DNA from: Agrobacterium vaccinii
GTDB taxonomy: Bacteria; Pseudomonadota; Alphaproteobacteria; Rhizobiales; Rhizobiaceae
Length of the DNA: 64,000 nt
Direction of reading: 5' to 3'
NCBI RefSeq assembly: GCF_021310995.1
Contig: NZ_CP054150.1
Location: forward strand, 2,623,501 to 2,687,500
Part shown: positions 51,436 to 63,812 of the stretch, in pieces
How positions within the stretch are numbered: position 1 is the first letter of the stretch
How the letters are laid out: each line of letters starts with the position of its first letter
The notes under the pieces: model-generated
Databases searched by the model: none
The model's input: the letters and a program-made list of their open reading frames with translations, nothing else
What the model was told of the DNA's origin: nothing
Made by a program: the position numbers and the translations under genes

Positions 51436-53886
51436 ATGACAGAAAAACTTGTCATCATCGGAAACGGCATGGCCCCCGGCCGCATGCTGGAAGAACTCTT
51501 CGAGAAAGCACCGGGCCAATACCAGGTCACGATTTTCAACGCCGAGCCTCGCGTCAATTACGACCGCATCATGCTCTCGCCGGTGCTGTCGGGTGAGAAG
51601 TCCTATGAGGACATCATCATCCATGGTGATGGCTGGTATATCCAGCACGGCATCACGCTCTATAAGGGTCGCCGCATCGTCAATATCGACCGCGCGGCGA
51701 AGACCGTCACATCCGACCATGGAGTGACGGAAAGCTATGACAAGCTGGTGATCGCCACCGGCTCCGTTCCCTTCATCATCCCCGTTCCGGGCAAGGATTT
51801 GCCAGGCGTCATAACCTATCGTGATCTTGATGATGTCGATGCCATGCTGCTGGCGGCGCAATCCAGAGCGAAAGCCGTCGTCATCGGCGGCGGGTTGCTG
51901 GGGCTGGAGGCGGCTGCCGGTCTTTCCATGCGCGGCATGGACGTGACCGTGCTGCATGTGATGCCTACGCTGATGGAGCGCCAGCTCGACCCGGCAGCGG
52001 GCTACCTGCTGCAAAAGGCGATGGAAGATCGCGGCATCCAGGTCATTACCAAGGCCAACACCAAGCAGATCGTCGGCACCGACAAGGTCGAGGGTATCGA
52101 ACTCGACAATGGCACGATCATCCCCGCCACGCTGGTGGTGATGGCGGTCGGAATCCGCCCCAATGCGGGTCTGGCGAAGGACGCAGGTCTTGCCGTCAAT
52201 CGCGGCATCGTCGTGGATGCAGGCATGCGCACATCGGACGGCGATATTCTCTCCGTCGGTGAATGCGCCGAGGTGGACGGCATGGTCTATGGCCTTGTCG
52301 CCCCGCTTTACGAAATGGCACGGGTCGCCGCCTCGCATCTGGCAGGCGATACCACACCGGCCTTCGTGCATGCGGATACGCCAACCAAACTCAAGGTCAC
52401 CGGCATCAACCTCTTCTCCATCGGTGACTTTGCCGATGGCGATGACCGCGAGGAAATCGTGCTGCGCGATGCCACCGCAGGCGTCTACAAGCGCGTGATC
52501 CTCAAAGACAACCGCATTATCGGCACCGTTCTCTACGGTGAAACCTCTGATGGCGCGTGGTTCAACGACCTGAAGAAAAAAGCGACCGATATTTCGGAGA
52601 TGCGCGACACCCTTATCTTCGGCCAAGCCTATCAGGGAGGGTCCCCACTGGACCCTATGGCGGCCGTTGCAGCCTTGCCGGATGATGCGGAAATCTGTGG
52701 CTGTAACGGCGTTTGCAAGAGCAAAATCACTTCTACCATCACGTCGAAGGGGCTGACGTCGCTGGACGATGTGCGTGCTCACACCAAGGCTTCGGCTTCG
52801 TGCGGTTCCTGCACGGGCCTTGTCGAGCAGTTGATGACACTGACGCTTGGCGACAGCTACAATCCGGCAGCCGTTCAGCCCATGTGCACCTGCACGGAGC
52901 TTGGACACGACGATGTGCGCCGCCTGATCAAGGCCAAGAGCCTGAAAACCATTCCCGCCGTCATGCAGGAACTCGAGTGGAAGACCTCTTGCGGCTGCGC
53001 CAAATGCCGCCCGGCGCTGAACTACTATCTCGTATCCGACTGGCCTGATGAATATGCCGACGATTACCAGTCGCGCTATATCAATGAGCGTGTCCACGCC
53101 AACATCCAGAAGGACGGCACCTATTCCGTCGTGCCGCGCATGTGGGGCGGCGTGACCAATGCCAACGAATTGCGCGCAATCGCTGACGTTGTCGACAAGT
53201 TCGAGATACCCATGGTGAAGGTGACAGGCGGCCAGCGTATCGACCTTCTCGGCATCGAAAAGGAAGACCTGCCCGCCGTCTGGGCCGATCTCGGCAAGGC
53301 CGGTTTCATCTCCGGCCAAGCCTATGCCAAGGGCCTTCGCACCGTCAAAACCTGCGTCGGATCGGACTGGTGCCGCTTCGGCACGCAGGATTCGACAGGC
53401 TTTGGCATTCGCGTCGAAAAATTCATGTGGGGTTCCTGGACACCAGCCAAGCTGAAGCTGGCCGTCTCAGGCTGTCCGCGCAACTGCGCCGAAGCCACCT
53501 GCAAGGATATCGGCGTGATCTGCGTCGATAGCGGTTACGAAATCCACTTCGCCGGTGCCGCCGGTCTCGACATCAAGGGGACGGAAGTTTTGGGCCTTGT
53601 GAAGACCGAGGACGAGGCGCTGGAGCATATCGTGGCACTGACGCAGATGTACCGCGAACAGGGCCGTTACCTAGAGCGAATCTACAAATGGGCCAAGCGC
53701 ATCGGCTACGACGAAGTTCGTCGCCAGATCATGGGTGATGCCGACAAGCGCAAGGCTTACTTCGACCGCTTCGTCTTCAGCCAGAAATTTGCACAGGTCG
53801 ATCCATGGTCGGAGCGCGTATCCGGCGAACACAAGCACGAGTTCAAACCCATGGCGACCATCGGCTTCAACCAAGCCGCAGAGTGA
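51436..53886 (+). CDS. nirB: Assimilatory nitrite reductase large subunit NirB
   Basis: Reduces nitrite to ammonium with NADH, 816 residues. N-terminal FAD/NAD oxidoreductase (VIIGNGMAPGRML at 5-17, NAD motif VIGGGLLGLEAA near 147), then a BFD-type [2Fe-2S] domain (CGCNGVCKSKI near 420 and SCGSCTGL), and the siroheme/[4Fe-4S] half-domains with the cluster cysteines in CVGSDWCRFG and SGCPRNCAEATC near 640-690. Placed 4 bases after nrtC and upstream of nirD. Confidence 0.96.
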   Translation: MTEKLVIIGNGMAPGRMLEELFEKAPGQYQVTIFNAEPRVNYDRIMLSPVLSGEKSYEDIIIHGDGWYIQHGITLYKGRRIVNIDRAAKTVTSDHGVTESYDKLVIATGSVPFIIPVPGKDLPGVITYRDLDDVDAMLLAAQSRAKAVVIGGGLLGLEAAAGLSMRGMDVTVLHVMPTLMERQLDPAAGYLLQKAMEDRGIQVITKANTKQIVGTDKVEGIELDNGTIIPATLVVMAVGIRPNAGLAKDAGLAVNRGIVVDAGMRTSDGDILSVGECAEVDGMVYGLVAPLYEMARVAASHLAGDTTPAFVHADTPTKLKVTGINLFSIGDFADGDDREEIVLRDATAGVYKRVILKDNRIIGTVLYGETSDGAWFNDLKKKATDISEMRDTLIFGQAYQGGSPLDPMAAVAALPDDAEICGCNGVCKSKITSTITSKGLTSLDDVRAHTKASASCGSCTGLVEQLMTLTLGDSYNPAAVQPMCTCTELGHDDVRRLIKAKSLKTIPAVMQELEWKTSCGCAKCRPALNYYLVSDWPDEYADDYQSRYINERVHANIQKDGTYSVVPRMWGGVTNANELRAIADVVDKFEIPMVKVTGGQRIDLLGIEKEDLPAVWADLGKAGFISGQAYAKGLRTVKTCVGSDWCRFGTQDSTGFGIRVEKFMWGSWTPAKLKLAVSGCPRNCAEATCKDIGVICVDSGYEIHFAGAAGLDIKGTEVLGLVKTEDEALEHIVALTQMYREQGRYLERIYKWAKRIGYDEVRRQIMGDADKRKAYFDRFVFSQKFAQVDPWSERVSGEHKHEFKPMATIGFNQAAE

Positions 53887-53980
53887 CCGACCGCCGCAGG
53901 GCGTGACGGACGCTAAGGGTAGTCGGGTGGGCGGAAAGAGGAGTTTCCGCCCACCCGGAGACATCATCGACAAGGACAGG

Positions 53981-54319
53981 ATGAACGCAATGAACTGGGT
54001 CGATATAGGCGACATCTCCGACATTCCCCTGCGCGGCGCACGCTGCGTGAAAACGCCCTCCGGCAAGATCGCAGTGTTCCGCACGGCGGACAACGATGTC
54101 TATGCCATCGAAGACCATTGTCCGCACAAGGGCGGTCCGCTCAGCCAAGGCATCGTCCACGGCGCGTCGGTCACTTGTCCGCTGCACAACTGGGTCATCT
54201 CGCTGGAAACCGGCAAGGCGCTGGGCGCGGATGAGGGTGCCGTGCGCACCATTCCCGTGCGCAACGTGGACGGCAAACTGTCGATATCAATCGAAAGCCT
54301 CATGATCGCGGCGGAGTGA
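53981..54319 (+). CDS. nirD: Nitrite reductase small subunit NirD (Rieske)
   Basis: A 112-residue Rieske-type protein with CPHKGG (Cys-x-His) near residue 45 and CPLHNW (Cys-x2-His) near 66, the full [2Fe-2S] ligand set. AAGGA lies just before the ATG at 53981; an ATG three codons on is also possible. It forms the nitrite reductase complex with NirB. Confidence 0.93.
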   Translation: MNAMNWVDIGDISDIPLRGARCVKTPSGKIAVFRTADNDVYAIEDHCPHKGGPLSQGIVHGASVTCPLHNWVISLETGKALGADEGAVRTIPVRNVDGKLSISIESLMIAAE

Positions 54320-54389
54320 TATTCGGATGCATATGACGCAAGCTCATTCCCCCAATCGCAACGTCGAAAAAGGGTGCAGCTGTTGCCGC

Positions 54390-54445
54390 ACACCGATCTC
54401 CCCCCTTGCGGGGGAGATGTCCGGCAGGACAGAGGGGGGTGAAAG
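54390..54445. repeat. Rhizobial palindromic intergenic repeat (RIME-like)
   Basis: A GC-rich element between nirD and nasA with the palindrome ATCTCCCCCC-TTGC-GGGGGAGAT followed by GTCCGGCAGGACAGAGGGGGG. Such elements recur in intergenic spaces throughout Rhizobiaceae genomes. Here it sits inside an operon and could fold into RNA hairpins that moderate or process the nir-nas transcript. Confidence 0.7.
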
Positions 54446-54468
54446 CCGCAGCATGAGAGGGCGACTTT

Positions 54469-57126
54469 ATGCCCACTGAAACCAAAACCACCTGTCCCTA
54501 TTGCGGCGTCGGCTGCGGCGTGATCGCCAGGATCGAAGACGATGGCGCTGTCTCCGTCAAAGGCGATCCCGACCACCCCGCCAATCTGGGACGGCTCTGT
54601 TCCAAGGGATCGGCGCTGGCCGAAACAATCGATCTCGACGGACGATTGCTCTATCCGCAGGTGGATGGCGAGCGGGCAACATGGGATAGCGCACTTGATC
54701 TCGTAGCCTCGAAATTTTTGGACGCCATTGCCGAACACGGACCAGACTCCGTTGCCTTCTACGTCTCCGGCCAATTGCTGACGGAAGATTATTATGTCGC
54801 CAACAAGCTGATGAAGGGCTTCATCGGTTCGGCCAATATCGACACCAATTCACGCCTGTGCATGTCCTCCTCCGTTGCAGGCCACCGCCGCGCATTTGGT
54901 TCGGATACGGTCCCGGGTCTCTATGAGGATATTGTCGAGGCCGATCTCGTCATTCTCACCGGCTCCAATCTGGCATGGTGCCACCCGGTCATCTACCAGC
55001 GTCTCGCCGCTGCCAAGGCCGAGCGCCCGGATATGCGCATCGTCGTTATCGACCCGCGCCGCACCATGACCTGCGATATCGCCGATATGCATCTGGCCAT
55101 CCGCCCGGATGGAGACGTCGCGCTGTTCACCGGCCTTCTCGCCCATCTCGCAAACGGGGCCGCCATCGACCGAACCTACGTCGAAAGCTTCACAAACGGA
55201 TTCGATGCCGCCACCCAATCCGCCGGGGAATACAGCCTCCCCGAGATTGCGGAAGCCACGGGGCTGAGCATTGCCGAACTCATCCAGTTCTACGAACTCT
55301 ATGAGCGCACGGAAAAGACCGTCACCTGCTACAGCCAGGGCGTCAACCAGTCGGAAAGCGGCACGGACAAGGTCAACGCCATCATCAATTGCCATCTGGC
55401 AACAGGTCGCATCGGCAGGCCGGGCATGGGACCGTTTTCACTGACCGGCCAACCCAACGCCATGGGAGGCCGCGAAGTCGGTGGTCTCGCCAATATGCTG
55501 GCGGCCCATATGGCCATCGAGAATGCTGGTGATCGCGACCGTGTTCAGCGTTTCTGGAATTCGCCTGTTATTGCCGACAAACCGGGTTTGAAGGCAGTCG
55601 ATCTGTTTCAGGCGGTGGCCGATGGGCGCATCAAGGCGCTGTGGATCATGGCTACGAACCCCGTGGTTTCCATGCCCGATGCCAGCGCCGTCGAAGCCGC
55701 ATTGAAAGCCTGCCCCTTCGTCGTCGTTTCCGACATGTTCGCGATCACCGACACGGCCAAATACGCCCATGTCCTGCTTCCCTCGCTCGGCTGGGGTGAA
55801 AAGGACGGGACCGTGACCAATTCCGAGCGACGCATCTCCCGCCAACGCGGCTACCTGCCCGAACCGGGAGAAGCGGCGGCAGACTGGTGGCAGTTGGCTC
55901 AGGTCGGTCAGCGTATGGGGTTTGCCGCAGCGTTCGATTACACCGGCCCAGCCGATATTTTCACGGAACACGCCAATCTCTCCGCCTTCGAAAATAACGG
56001 GTCGCGTGATTTCGATATCGGCGCATATTCCGCACTGACAAAGCCAGCCTATGACGACCTGTCACCGTTCAACTGGCCGCAGCCATTATCTGGGACCACG
56101 CAAACCACACGTTTCTTTGCAGACGGAAAATTCTATCACGCAGATCGCAAGGCCCGCTTCGTCAGCACCGCCCTGCCACAAACATCCCGCATAGATGCTG
56201 ATTTCCCGTTGACCCTCAACACGGGCCGCATCCGCGACCAGTGGCACACCATGACACGCACGGGAAAAAGCGCCCGCCTTTCGTCCCACATAGCCGAGCC
56301 CTTCGTTGAAATGCATCCGCGCGATGCGATGGAAGCTGGCATCAACAGCGCTGATCTCGTGGAAGTCGAAAGCCCGCTCGGCAGGATCATCGTGCGGGCG
56401 CTGGTAACGGACCGGCAGGCGCGCGGCAATCTCTTCGTGCCCATGCACTGGAATGACCAGTTTGCCGCCAATGCCCGCGTTGACAGGCTGGTGCCATCAG
56501 TAACCGACCCCTTTTCCGGCCAACCGGCATCGAAAAACGTGGCCGTCACCGCGCGCCGCTTTCAGGCGAAAGCCTATGCCTTTGCCGTCACGCAGGCCAA
56601 ACCGCAAGGTCTCGATTGTGCCTATTGGGCGCTTGCGAAAGCCGAGGGCGGCTACCGGCTGGAGTTTGCCTTTGAGGATGCCCCGGAAGACTGGATCAGC
56701 TGGGGCCGGGCCGTCTTCGGCATCGATGTCAGCATAGAACCCATCGGCTATGCCGATAACAGCACAAGTCAGATACGGCTTGCCTTTTTCGATGGCGAGA
56801 GATTGCTGGCCGCACTTTACGTCGCCGATACCCCTGTTGCAGTCGCCCGCAATTGGGCGATCTCCCAGCTCTCCATCCGCCACGAGGATTTACGAACCCG
56901 CTTTTCCCTTGTCGCAGGCCGCCCCGGTGCGGGCAGAGCCGACCCCGGCGCCACCGTCTGCTCCTGTTTCAATGTCGGCGTCAACCAGATTACATCCGCC
57001 ATTCGTGATGGGTGCCACACCGTCGAAGGCATCGGGAAAACCTTGAGCGCGGGCACAAACTGCGGCTCCTGCCGCGCGGAAATCCGCGGCATCATCGAAG
57101 GTTGCATGAAGACTGCAGCGGAATAA
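54469..57126 (+). CDS. nasA: Assimilatory nitrate reductase catalytic subunit NasA
   Basis: Molybdopterin-dependent nitrate reductase, 885 residues, cytoplasmic. The N-terminal [4Fe-4S] ligands are Cys9, Cys12, Cys16 (CPYCGVGC) and Cys44 (LCSKGS). Molybdopterin domains follow (YYVANKLMKGFIGSANIDTN, split across 105-125; NTGRIRDQWHTMTRTGKS near 585). The C-terminal ~55 residues form a BFD-type [2Fe-2S] domain with CSCF and CGSC pairs, as in Klebsiella NasA, receiving electrons from a separate reductase or from NirB. Last gene of the nitrate operon. No siroheme synthase gene follows. Confidence 0.95.
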   Translation: MPTETKTTCPYCGVGCGVIARIEDDGAVSVKGDPDHPANLGRLCSKGSALAETIDLDGRLLYPQVDGERATWDSALDLVASKFLDAIAEHGPDSVAFYVSGQLLTEDYYVANKLMKGFIGSANIDTNSRLCMSSSVAGHRRAFGSDTVPGLYEDIVEADLVILTGSNLAWCHPVIYQRLAAAKAERPDMRIVVIDPRRTMTCDIADMHLAIRPDGDVALFTGLLAHLANGAAIDRTYVESFTNGFDAATQSAGEYSLPEIAEATGLSIAELIQFYELYERTEKTVTCYSQGVNQSESGTDKVNAIINCHLATGRIGRPGMGPFSLTGQPNAMGGREVGGLANMLAAHMAIENAGDRDRVQRFWNSPVIADKPGLKAVDLFQAVADGRIKALWIMATNPVVSMPDASAVEAALKACPFVVVSDMFAITDTAKYAHVLLPSLGWGEKDGTVTNSERRISRQRGYLPEPGEAAADWWQLAQVGQRMGFAAAFDYTGPADIFTEHANLSAFENNGSRDFDIGAYSALTKPAYDDLSPFNWPQPLSGTTQTTRFFADGKFYHADRKARFVSTALPQTSRIDADFPLTLNTGRIRDQWHTMTRTGKSARLSSHIAEPFVEMHPRDAMEAGINSADLVEVESPLGRIIVRALVTDRQARGNLFVPMHWNDQFAANARVDRLVPSVTDPFSGQPASKNVAVTARRFQAKAYAFAVTQAKPQGLDCAYWALAKAEGGYRLEFAFEDAPEDWISWGRAVFGIDVSIEPIGYADNSTSQIRLAFFDGERLLAALYVADTPVAVARNWAISQLSIRHEDLRTRFSLVAGRPGAGRADPGATVCSCFNVGVNQITSAIRDGCHTVEGIGKTLSAGTNCGSCRAEIRGIIEGCMKTAAE

Positions 57127-57222
57127 TCCCTACGCCTGCGTGAACCGAATGGAATGAAAGGGTTGCGATTATTCTGAATATGGAATGAGGTGCGGCACGA
57201 CCGAATCTCAAAGAAGATATCC

Positions 57223-59031
57223 GTGAATACTGATCCATTCCATATTCTAAAAACCATCTACGGCTACGATACTTTCCGTGGCCAGCAGGCAGACATCGTC
57301 CAGCATGTCATCGCGGGCAACAACGCCTTCGTACTGATGCCGACAGGCGGCGGCAAGTCGCTCTGCTACCAGATTCCAGCCCTATCGCGCCCCGGCATGG
57401 GCCTTGTCGTTTCGCCTCTCATCGCGCTGATGGTCGATCAGGTGGCCGCCCTCCGTCAGGCGGGCGTGAGAGCCGAGGCGCTGAATTCCAACCTTCAGCC
57501 GGATGAGCGCCGCGCCCTGTGGGCCGATGTTCGCGCTGGCAAGGTCGCCATTCTCTATGCTGCGCCGGAAACGCTGCTGAAGCCAGACGTGCTCGACGCG
57601 CTTCAGGATGTGTCCCTATCGCTCATTGCCATCGACGAGGCGCACTGCCTGTCCCAATGGGGCCATGACTTCAGGCCGCCCTACCGCCAGTTGGATATGC
57701 TGACCGAGCGCTTCCCCAACACGCCGCGCATGGCTTTGACAGCGACGGCAGACGAGCCGACCCGCGCCGAAATTCTGGAACATATGCGTATCGACGGCAA
57801 GGACGCCTTCATCGCAGGCTTTGACCGGCCCAATATTCGCTACGCCATTATGGAGAAGGACAATCCGCGATCGCAGGTCAAACGCTTCTTGCGGGATCAT
57901 CAGGATGAAAGCGGCATCATCTACTGCCTGTCCAAGCGAAAAACGGAGGAGACTGCCGAATGGCTGCGCTCCGAAGGCTATGACGCCCTCTCTTACCACG
58001 CCGGCATGGCACGCGAAGACCGTGAGGCAAACCAGACCCGCTTTCAGCATGGCGAGTCCATCATCATGGTCGCCACCATCGCGTTTGGCATGGGCATCGA
58101 CAAGCCGGACGTCCGCTTCGTGGTGCATATCGATCTGCCCAGCAGCATCGAAGCCTATTATCAGGAAACGGGCCGTGCTGGTCGTGACGGTCTACCGTCC
58201 GACGTGCTGATGCTCTATGGCTCCGACGACATCGCGTTGCGCAATCGCTTCATCGAAGAATCCGATGCGCCGGACCAGCGCAAGCATATGGAACGGCAAA
58301 AGCTGGATGCTCTGCTGGGCTTGGCCGAAACGGCGGGATGCCGCAGACAGGCACTGCTCTCCTATTTCGGAGATACGTGCGAGCCCTGTGGCAACTGCGA
58401 CACCTGCGCCGAACCACCAGAACTTTTCGACGGCGCCATCGCCGCACAAAAAATCCTGTCCTGCATCTACAGAACTGGAGAGCGCTTCGGTCAGGCCTAC
58501 ATCATCAGCGTGCTGTTGGGCGCCGACGAGGAGCGCATAACCCGATTCGGTCATGACCAGATTACCACCTATGGCATCGGCAAGGAGCACGATAACCGCA
58601 CGTGGCGAGCAATCCTGCGCCAGTTGATCGCAGCTCGGCTGATCGAAGTCGATCTCGCCGGGCATGGCGGCCTTTCGATATCAGAAACAGGCCGCCAGTT
58701 TCTGAGAGAGAAACCTATGCTGATGTTGCGAAAACCTCAGGCGCCGCGCAAAACCAGCCGCTATCGCAATGCGAATGGACGACCAACCGTCAGTCTTCCC
58801 GACGAGGATGCGGCTTTGTTCCAGGCCCTGCGCGAGCGCCGAATGGAAATCGCCCGCACCCAGAACCTCCCGCCGTACGTCATATTCCATGACAAAACCC
58901 TGATCGAACTTGCAGGCGCCCGCCCGACATCACGTTCAGAGATGGCAAAGGTACCAGGCGTTGGCGAAGCAAAGCTGGATCGCTACGGCCCCGCCTTTCT
59001 GGAGGTGATAGCAAACTTCGAATCCGAATAA
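57223..59031 (+). CDS. recQ: ATP-dependent DNA helicase RecQ
   Basis: A 602-residue RecQ helicase. Walker A MPTGGGKSLCYQ near residue 43, DEAHCLSQWGHDFRP near 138, helicase motif VI QETGRAGRDG near 315, RQC zinc ligands in GDTCEPCGNCDTC near 380-390, and a C-terminal HRDC domain (about 515-600). The start is uncertain: GTG 57223 (after AAGAAG) gives the usual N-terminus; GTG 57190 adds 11 residues. Single gene downstream of the nitrate operon. Confidence 0.94.
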   Translation: MNTDPFHILKTIYGYDTFRGQQADIVQHVIAGNNAFVLMPTGGGKSLCYQIPALSRPGMGLVVSPLIALMVDQVAALRQAGVRAEALNSNLQPDERRALWADVRAGKVAILYAAPETLLKPDVLDALQDVSLSLIAIDEAHCLSQWGHDFRPPYRQLDMLTERFPNTPRMALTATADEPTRAEILEHMRIDGKDAFIAGFDRPNIRYAIMEKDNPRSQVKRFLRDHQDESGIIYCLSKRKTEETAEWLRSEGYDALSYHAGMAREDREANQTRFQHGESIIMVATIAFGMGIDKPDVRFVVHIDLPSSIEAYYQETGRAGRDGLPSDVLMLYGSDDIALRNRFIEESDAPDQRKHMERQKLDALLGLAETAGCRRQALLSYFGDTCEPCGNCDTCAEPPELFDGAIAAQKILSCIYRTGERFGQAYIISVLLGADEERITRFGHDQITTYGIGKEHDNRTWRAILRQLIAARLIEVDLAGHGGLSISETGRQFLREKPMLMLRKPQAPRKTSRYRNANGRPTVSLPDEDAALFQALRERRMEIARTQNLPPYVIFHDKTLIELAGARPTSRSEMAKVPGVGEAKLDRYGPAFLEVIANFESE

Positions 59032-59081
59032 AGATCAAATCCGCCACCAGCCTATAGTCGATCTAGGTTTCAGCCCTAAGC

Positions 59082-59453
59082 TTACGCGTCGACCTTCTCG
59101 CTCACATCGTCCAAGAGAAAATGCGCGACGACATATTTCGTCTGAAACGGCACGCCACTATCGGAAATATCATCTTCGGTTCCGCCATCGATGGGGTGCC
59201 ATTTTTGGTAGTGTGGGTTGTTGGTGATGAGGGTGATGGCTTTGCCTGCAAGCTTACCCTGAACCCTGTAGCGCGCTTCAGCCAATGGCCAAATGCGCTC
59301 GTAATCCGTCTGGGTCATCCGCACTTTAAGCGCCATCCGCCTTGTTGGCTCACCAAGTGGGTGGCCTGCGGGATCGTTTGTCGGAACGTTGAGCGTTAGT
59401 TCCTCAGCACCATCCAGAATGGAATTGAATTCGTCTGGCCACATCCGTCTCAT
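59082..59453 (-). CDS. Hypothetical protein
   Basis: A 123-residue soluble protein I do not recognise. It is mixed alpha/beta with acidic N-terminus, has one Trp early, the motif RMTQTDYERIWPLAEARYRV near residue 46, and a C-terminus ending LLDDVSEKVDA. No signal peptide or membrane segment. Codon usage looks like its neighbours. Convergent with recQ. A single-domain conserved hypothetical protein is likely, but this could not be checked here. Confidence 0.6.
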   Translation of the reverse strand: MRRMWPDEFNSILDGAEELTLNVPTNDPAGHPLGEPTRRMALKVRMTQTDYERIWPLAEARYRVQGKLAGKAITLITNNPHYQKWHPIDGGTEDDISDSGVPFQTKYVVAHFLLDDVSEKVDA

Positions 59454-59558
59454 GAAACGCTCCTCCCAAGCTTCTCTTCGTCAGCAAAGGAAATATAGCG
59501 CGTCCCGTTCAGCAAGCAATCCCGATCTTTCCAGATGCGTTGCGCTCGCCTGTCAGGA

Positions 59559-59834
59559 TCATGCCGTGGCCTTATGCGCCATACTCACACGAAAGATAAC
59601 CTTGTCCGCACCCGCAATATCGTGGGCAATGTTGAGAGCGCGGTAGAAATCAATCTCAGTCTCGACATAACCCGTGATCAACACGCACCGGCCTTCCGAC
59701 TGCACGCTAATTTCGCGGCCCGAGAAATTCGGAAGGTAGCAAAGCTCGGCCTCAATCGCCGCACAACGGGCAGAAGCACTGCCGCCAAGACCAAAACTAA
59801 AGGAATTGCTATCATAGACGCTGGTCAAGAACAT
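59559..59834 (-). CDS. BON-domain-like small protein
   Basis: A 91-residue protein from the ATG at 59834 (GAGGGTG upstream). Residues ~20-85 follow the BON pattern: a helix AAIEAELCYLPNFSG, strand EISVQSEGRCVLITGYVETE, then a helix and IAGADKVIFRV. No signal peptide is evident, unlike exported BON proteins such as OsmY. Function unknown; BON domains often bind phospholipid or are stress-related. Confidence 0.6.
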   Translation of the reverse strand: MFLTSVYDSNSFSFGLGGSASARCAAIEAELCYLPNFSGREISVQSEGRCVLITGYVETEIDFYRALNIAHDIAGADKVIFRVSMAHKATA

Positions 59835-59855
59835 GGTGTGCACCCTCGGAAACAT

Positions 59856-60257
59856 GAATGTATGATGAACAAGTATTCACGCACACATCCCGTTCCACTG
59901 ACTCCAAACGAAATCAGCTTTATACAAAAGAAAGCCACCAAACGTGGTGTCTTACGAAGCCAACTCGTCTTTTAGGCGACAAAAGAGCGCTGAGTTGTGG
60001 TGGGGGATGAAACTTAGAAGACCGTTTTTGGCATCCTCGGACACCGACTAGCAAACAGGAAATTCCTTTCCCTGACGACCGATGGTCGCCTGTCCTCAAT
60101 GCGTGCATTCGAGGACTACGTAGCGAATTTGCGGGACTGCCCAGAAACGAGTACGCCCGCCGTGTTATGGCGGGTTCGTTTTTGGAAATTAAAGCGAAGC
60201 TGGCTAATCTTGCCCACTTCCGTTCCGTTCTGGTTGATTTGGAGGTATTTTGATTTT
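59856..60257. other. Gene-poor stretch between the BON-like gene and tRNA-fMet
   Basis: About 400 bases with no supported gene; short open frames have no ribosome sites or family resemblance. The only structure seen is the hairpin CCCGCC/GGCGGG at 60156-60174. Confidence 0.6.
60156..60183. terminator. Candidate terminator hairpin near the rRNA operon end
   Basis: Stem CCCGCC / GGCGGG (60156-60161 and 60169-60174) with loop GTGTTAT and, on the plus strand, a following TTCGTTTTT. It lies about 85 bases beyond tRNA-fMet in the direction of rRNA transcription, where its T-run is weaker, so its direction is uncertain. Confidence 0.4.
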
Positions 60258-60334
<77 letters not shown>

Positions 60335-60483
60335 CCAAGCGTAAATCCCTATTGGATTTATCGCGACTGCGTCACAGCTTGGCTGTGATGCATACTGCCG
60401 GAGCAAATCCGTTAGGATTTGTCTCCTGTAAGGGGCGCACCATAGTGTGGTACGCCGATATTGTCTTTGCGTTTTATAACACA

Positions 60484-60508
60484 AAAGGCCGCGTAGTGAG
60501 CGGCCTTT
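60484..60508 (-). terminator. Hairpin between 5S and tRNA-fMet
   Basis: Perfect 9-bp stem AAAGGCCGC / GCGGCCTTT (60484-60492 and 60500-60508), followed on the minus strand by TTTTGTGTT. It resembles an intrinsic terminator after the 5S gene, or a processing hairpin if tRNA-fMet is in the same transcript. Confidence 0.6.
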
Positions 60509-60566
60509 GACTGGCCTTTTGGCCGTTTGTTTTTGCGTTGAGAAGATGTTTTGTGTTGCGTTTTGC

Positions 60567-60685
60567 AGACCTGGCAGCGACCTACTCTCCCGCGTCTTAA
60601 GACGGAGTACCATTGGCGCTGGGGCGTTTCACGGCCGTGTTCGGAATGGGAACGGGTGCAGCCGCCCCGCAATAACCACCAGGTC
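60567..60685 (-). rRNA. rrf: 5S ribosomal RNA
   Basis: About 119 bases. Minus-strand ends GACCTGG and CCAGGTC pair to form helix I, and the internal core (CCGAACACGGCCGTGAAACG) is the universal 5S sequence. Exact ends are estimated from helix I. Confidence 0.95.
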
Positions 60686-60999
60686 GGCAAAACGCAACAT
60701 ATGATCCATGCTTTGCATGGATCATATGATTGCTTGTTGATTGGTGTACCTTGTCCTGTTCGCTTGACGCTCACAGGGGACACCAATTGGCCATACGGCA
60801 CCCTCGAGATGAGGATGTGTTGGGCCAAAACAATCACAGATCCATGATTTCACATGGAAACTGTTGTTTCGAGAAGCTGGAGAGCTGAAGGCTCTATTTA
60901 ATTTACACGTCTTTCTGTGACTTGTCCGTCCGCAGCGCCTTTGGCGCGTGAGGACAGAAGTATCATCTTCATCTTCGATGAAGATGAACATAATCAATG
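60686..60999. other. 23S-5S internal spacer with processing hairpins
   Basis: About 314 bases without a gene. It contains a perfect 13-bp dyad CATATGATCCATG / CATGGATCATATG (60698-60710 and 60716-60728) just before 5S, and a 10-bp dyad CATCTTCATC / GATGAAGATG (60964-60973 and 60977-60986) just after 23S. Both are likely RNase III or maturation stems in the precursor. Confidence 0.7.

Positions 61000-63812
<2,813 letters not shown>

Noticed and set aside
51364..53319. 651-residue open frame antisense to nirB
   Set aside because: Lies entirely opposite nirB codons and has no recognisable motif; typical high-GC antisense frame.
59868..59896. EcfG promoter before the BON-like gene
   Set aside because: A GGAAC is present on the minus strand at 59892-59896, but the nearest TGTT is 20 bases away and the bases at the right spacing do not match.
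60686..60999. tRNA gene in the 23S-5S spacer
   Set aside because: The dyads do not form a cloverleaf and no T-arm consensus is present.
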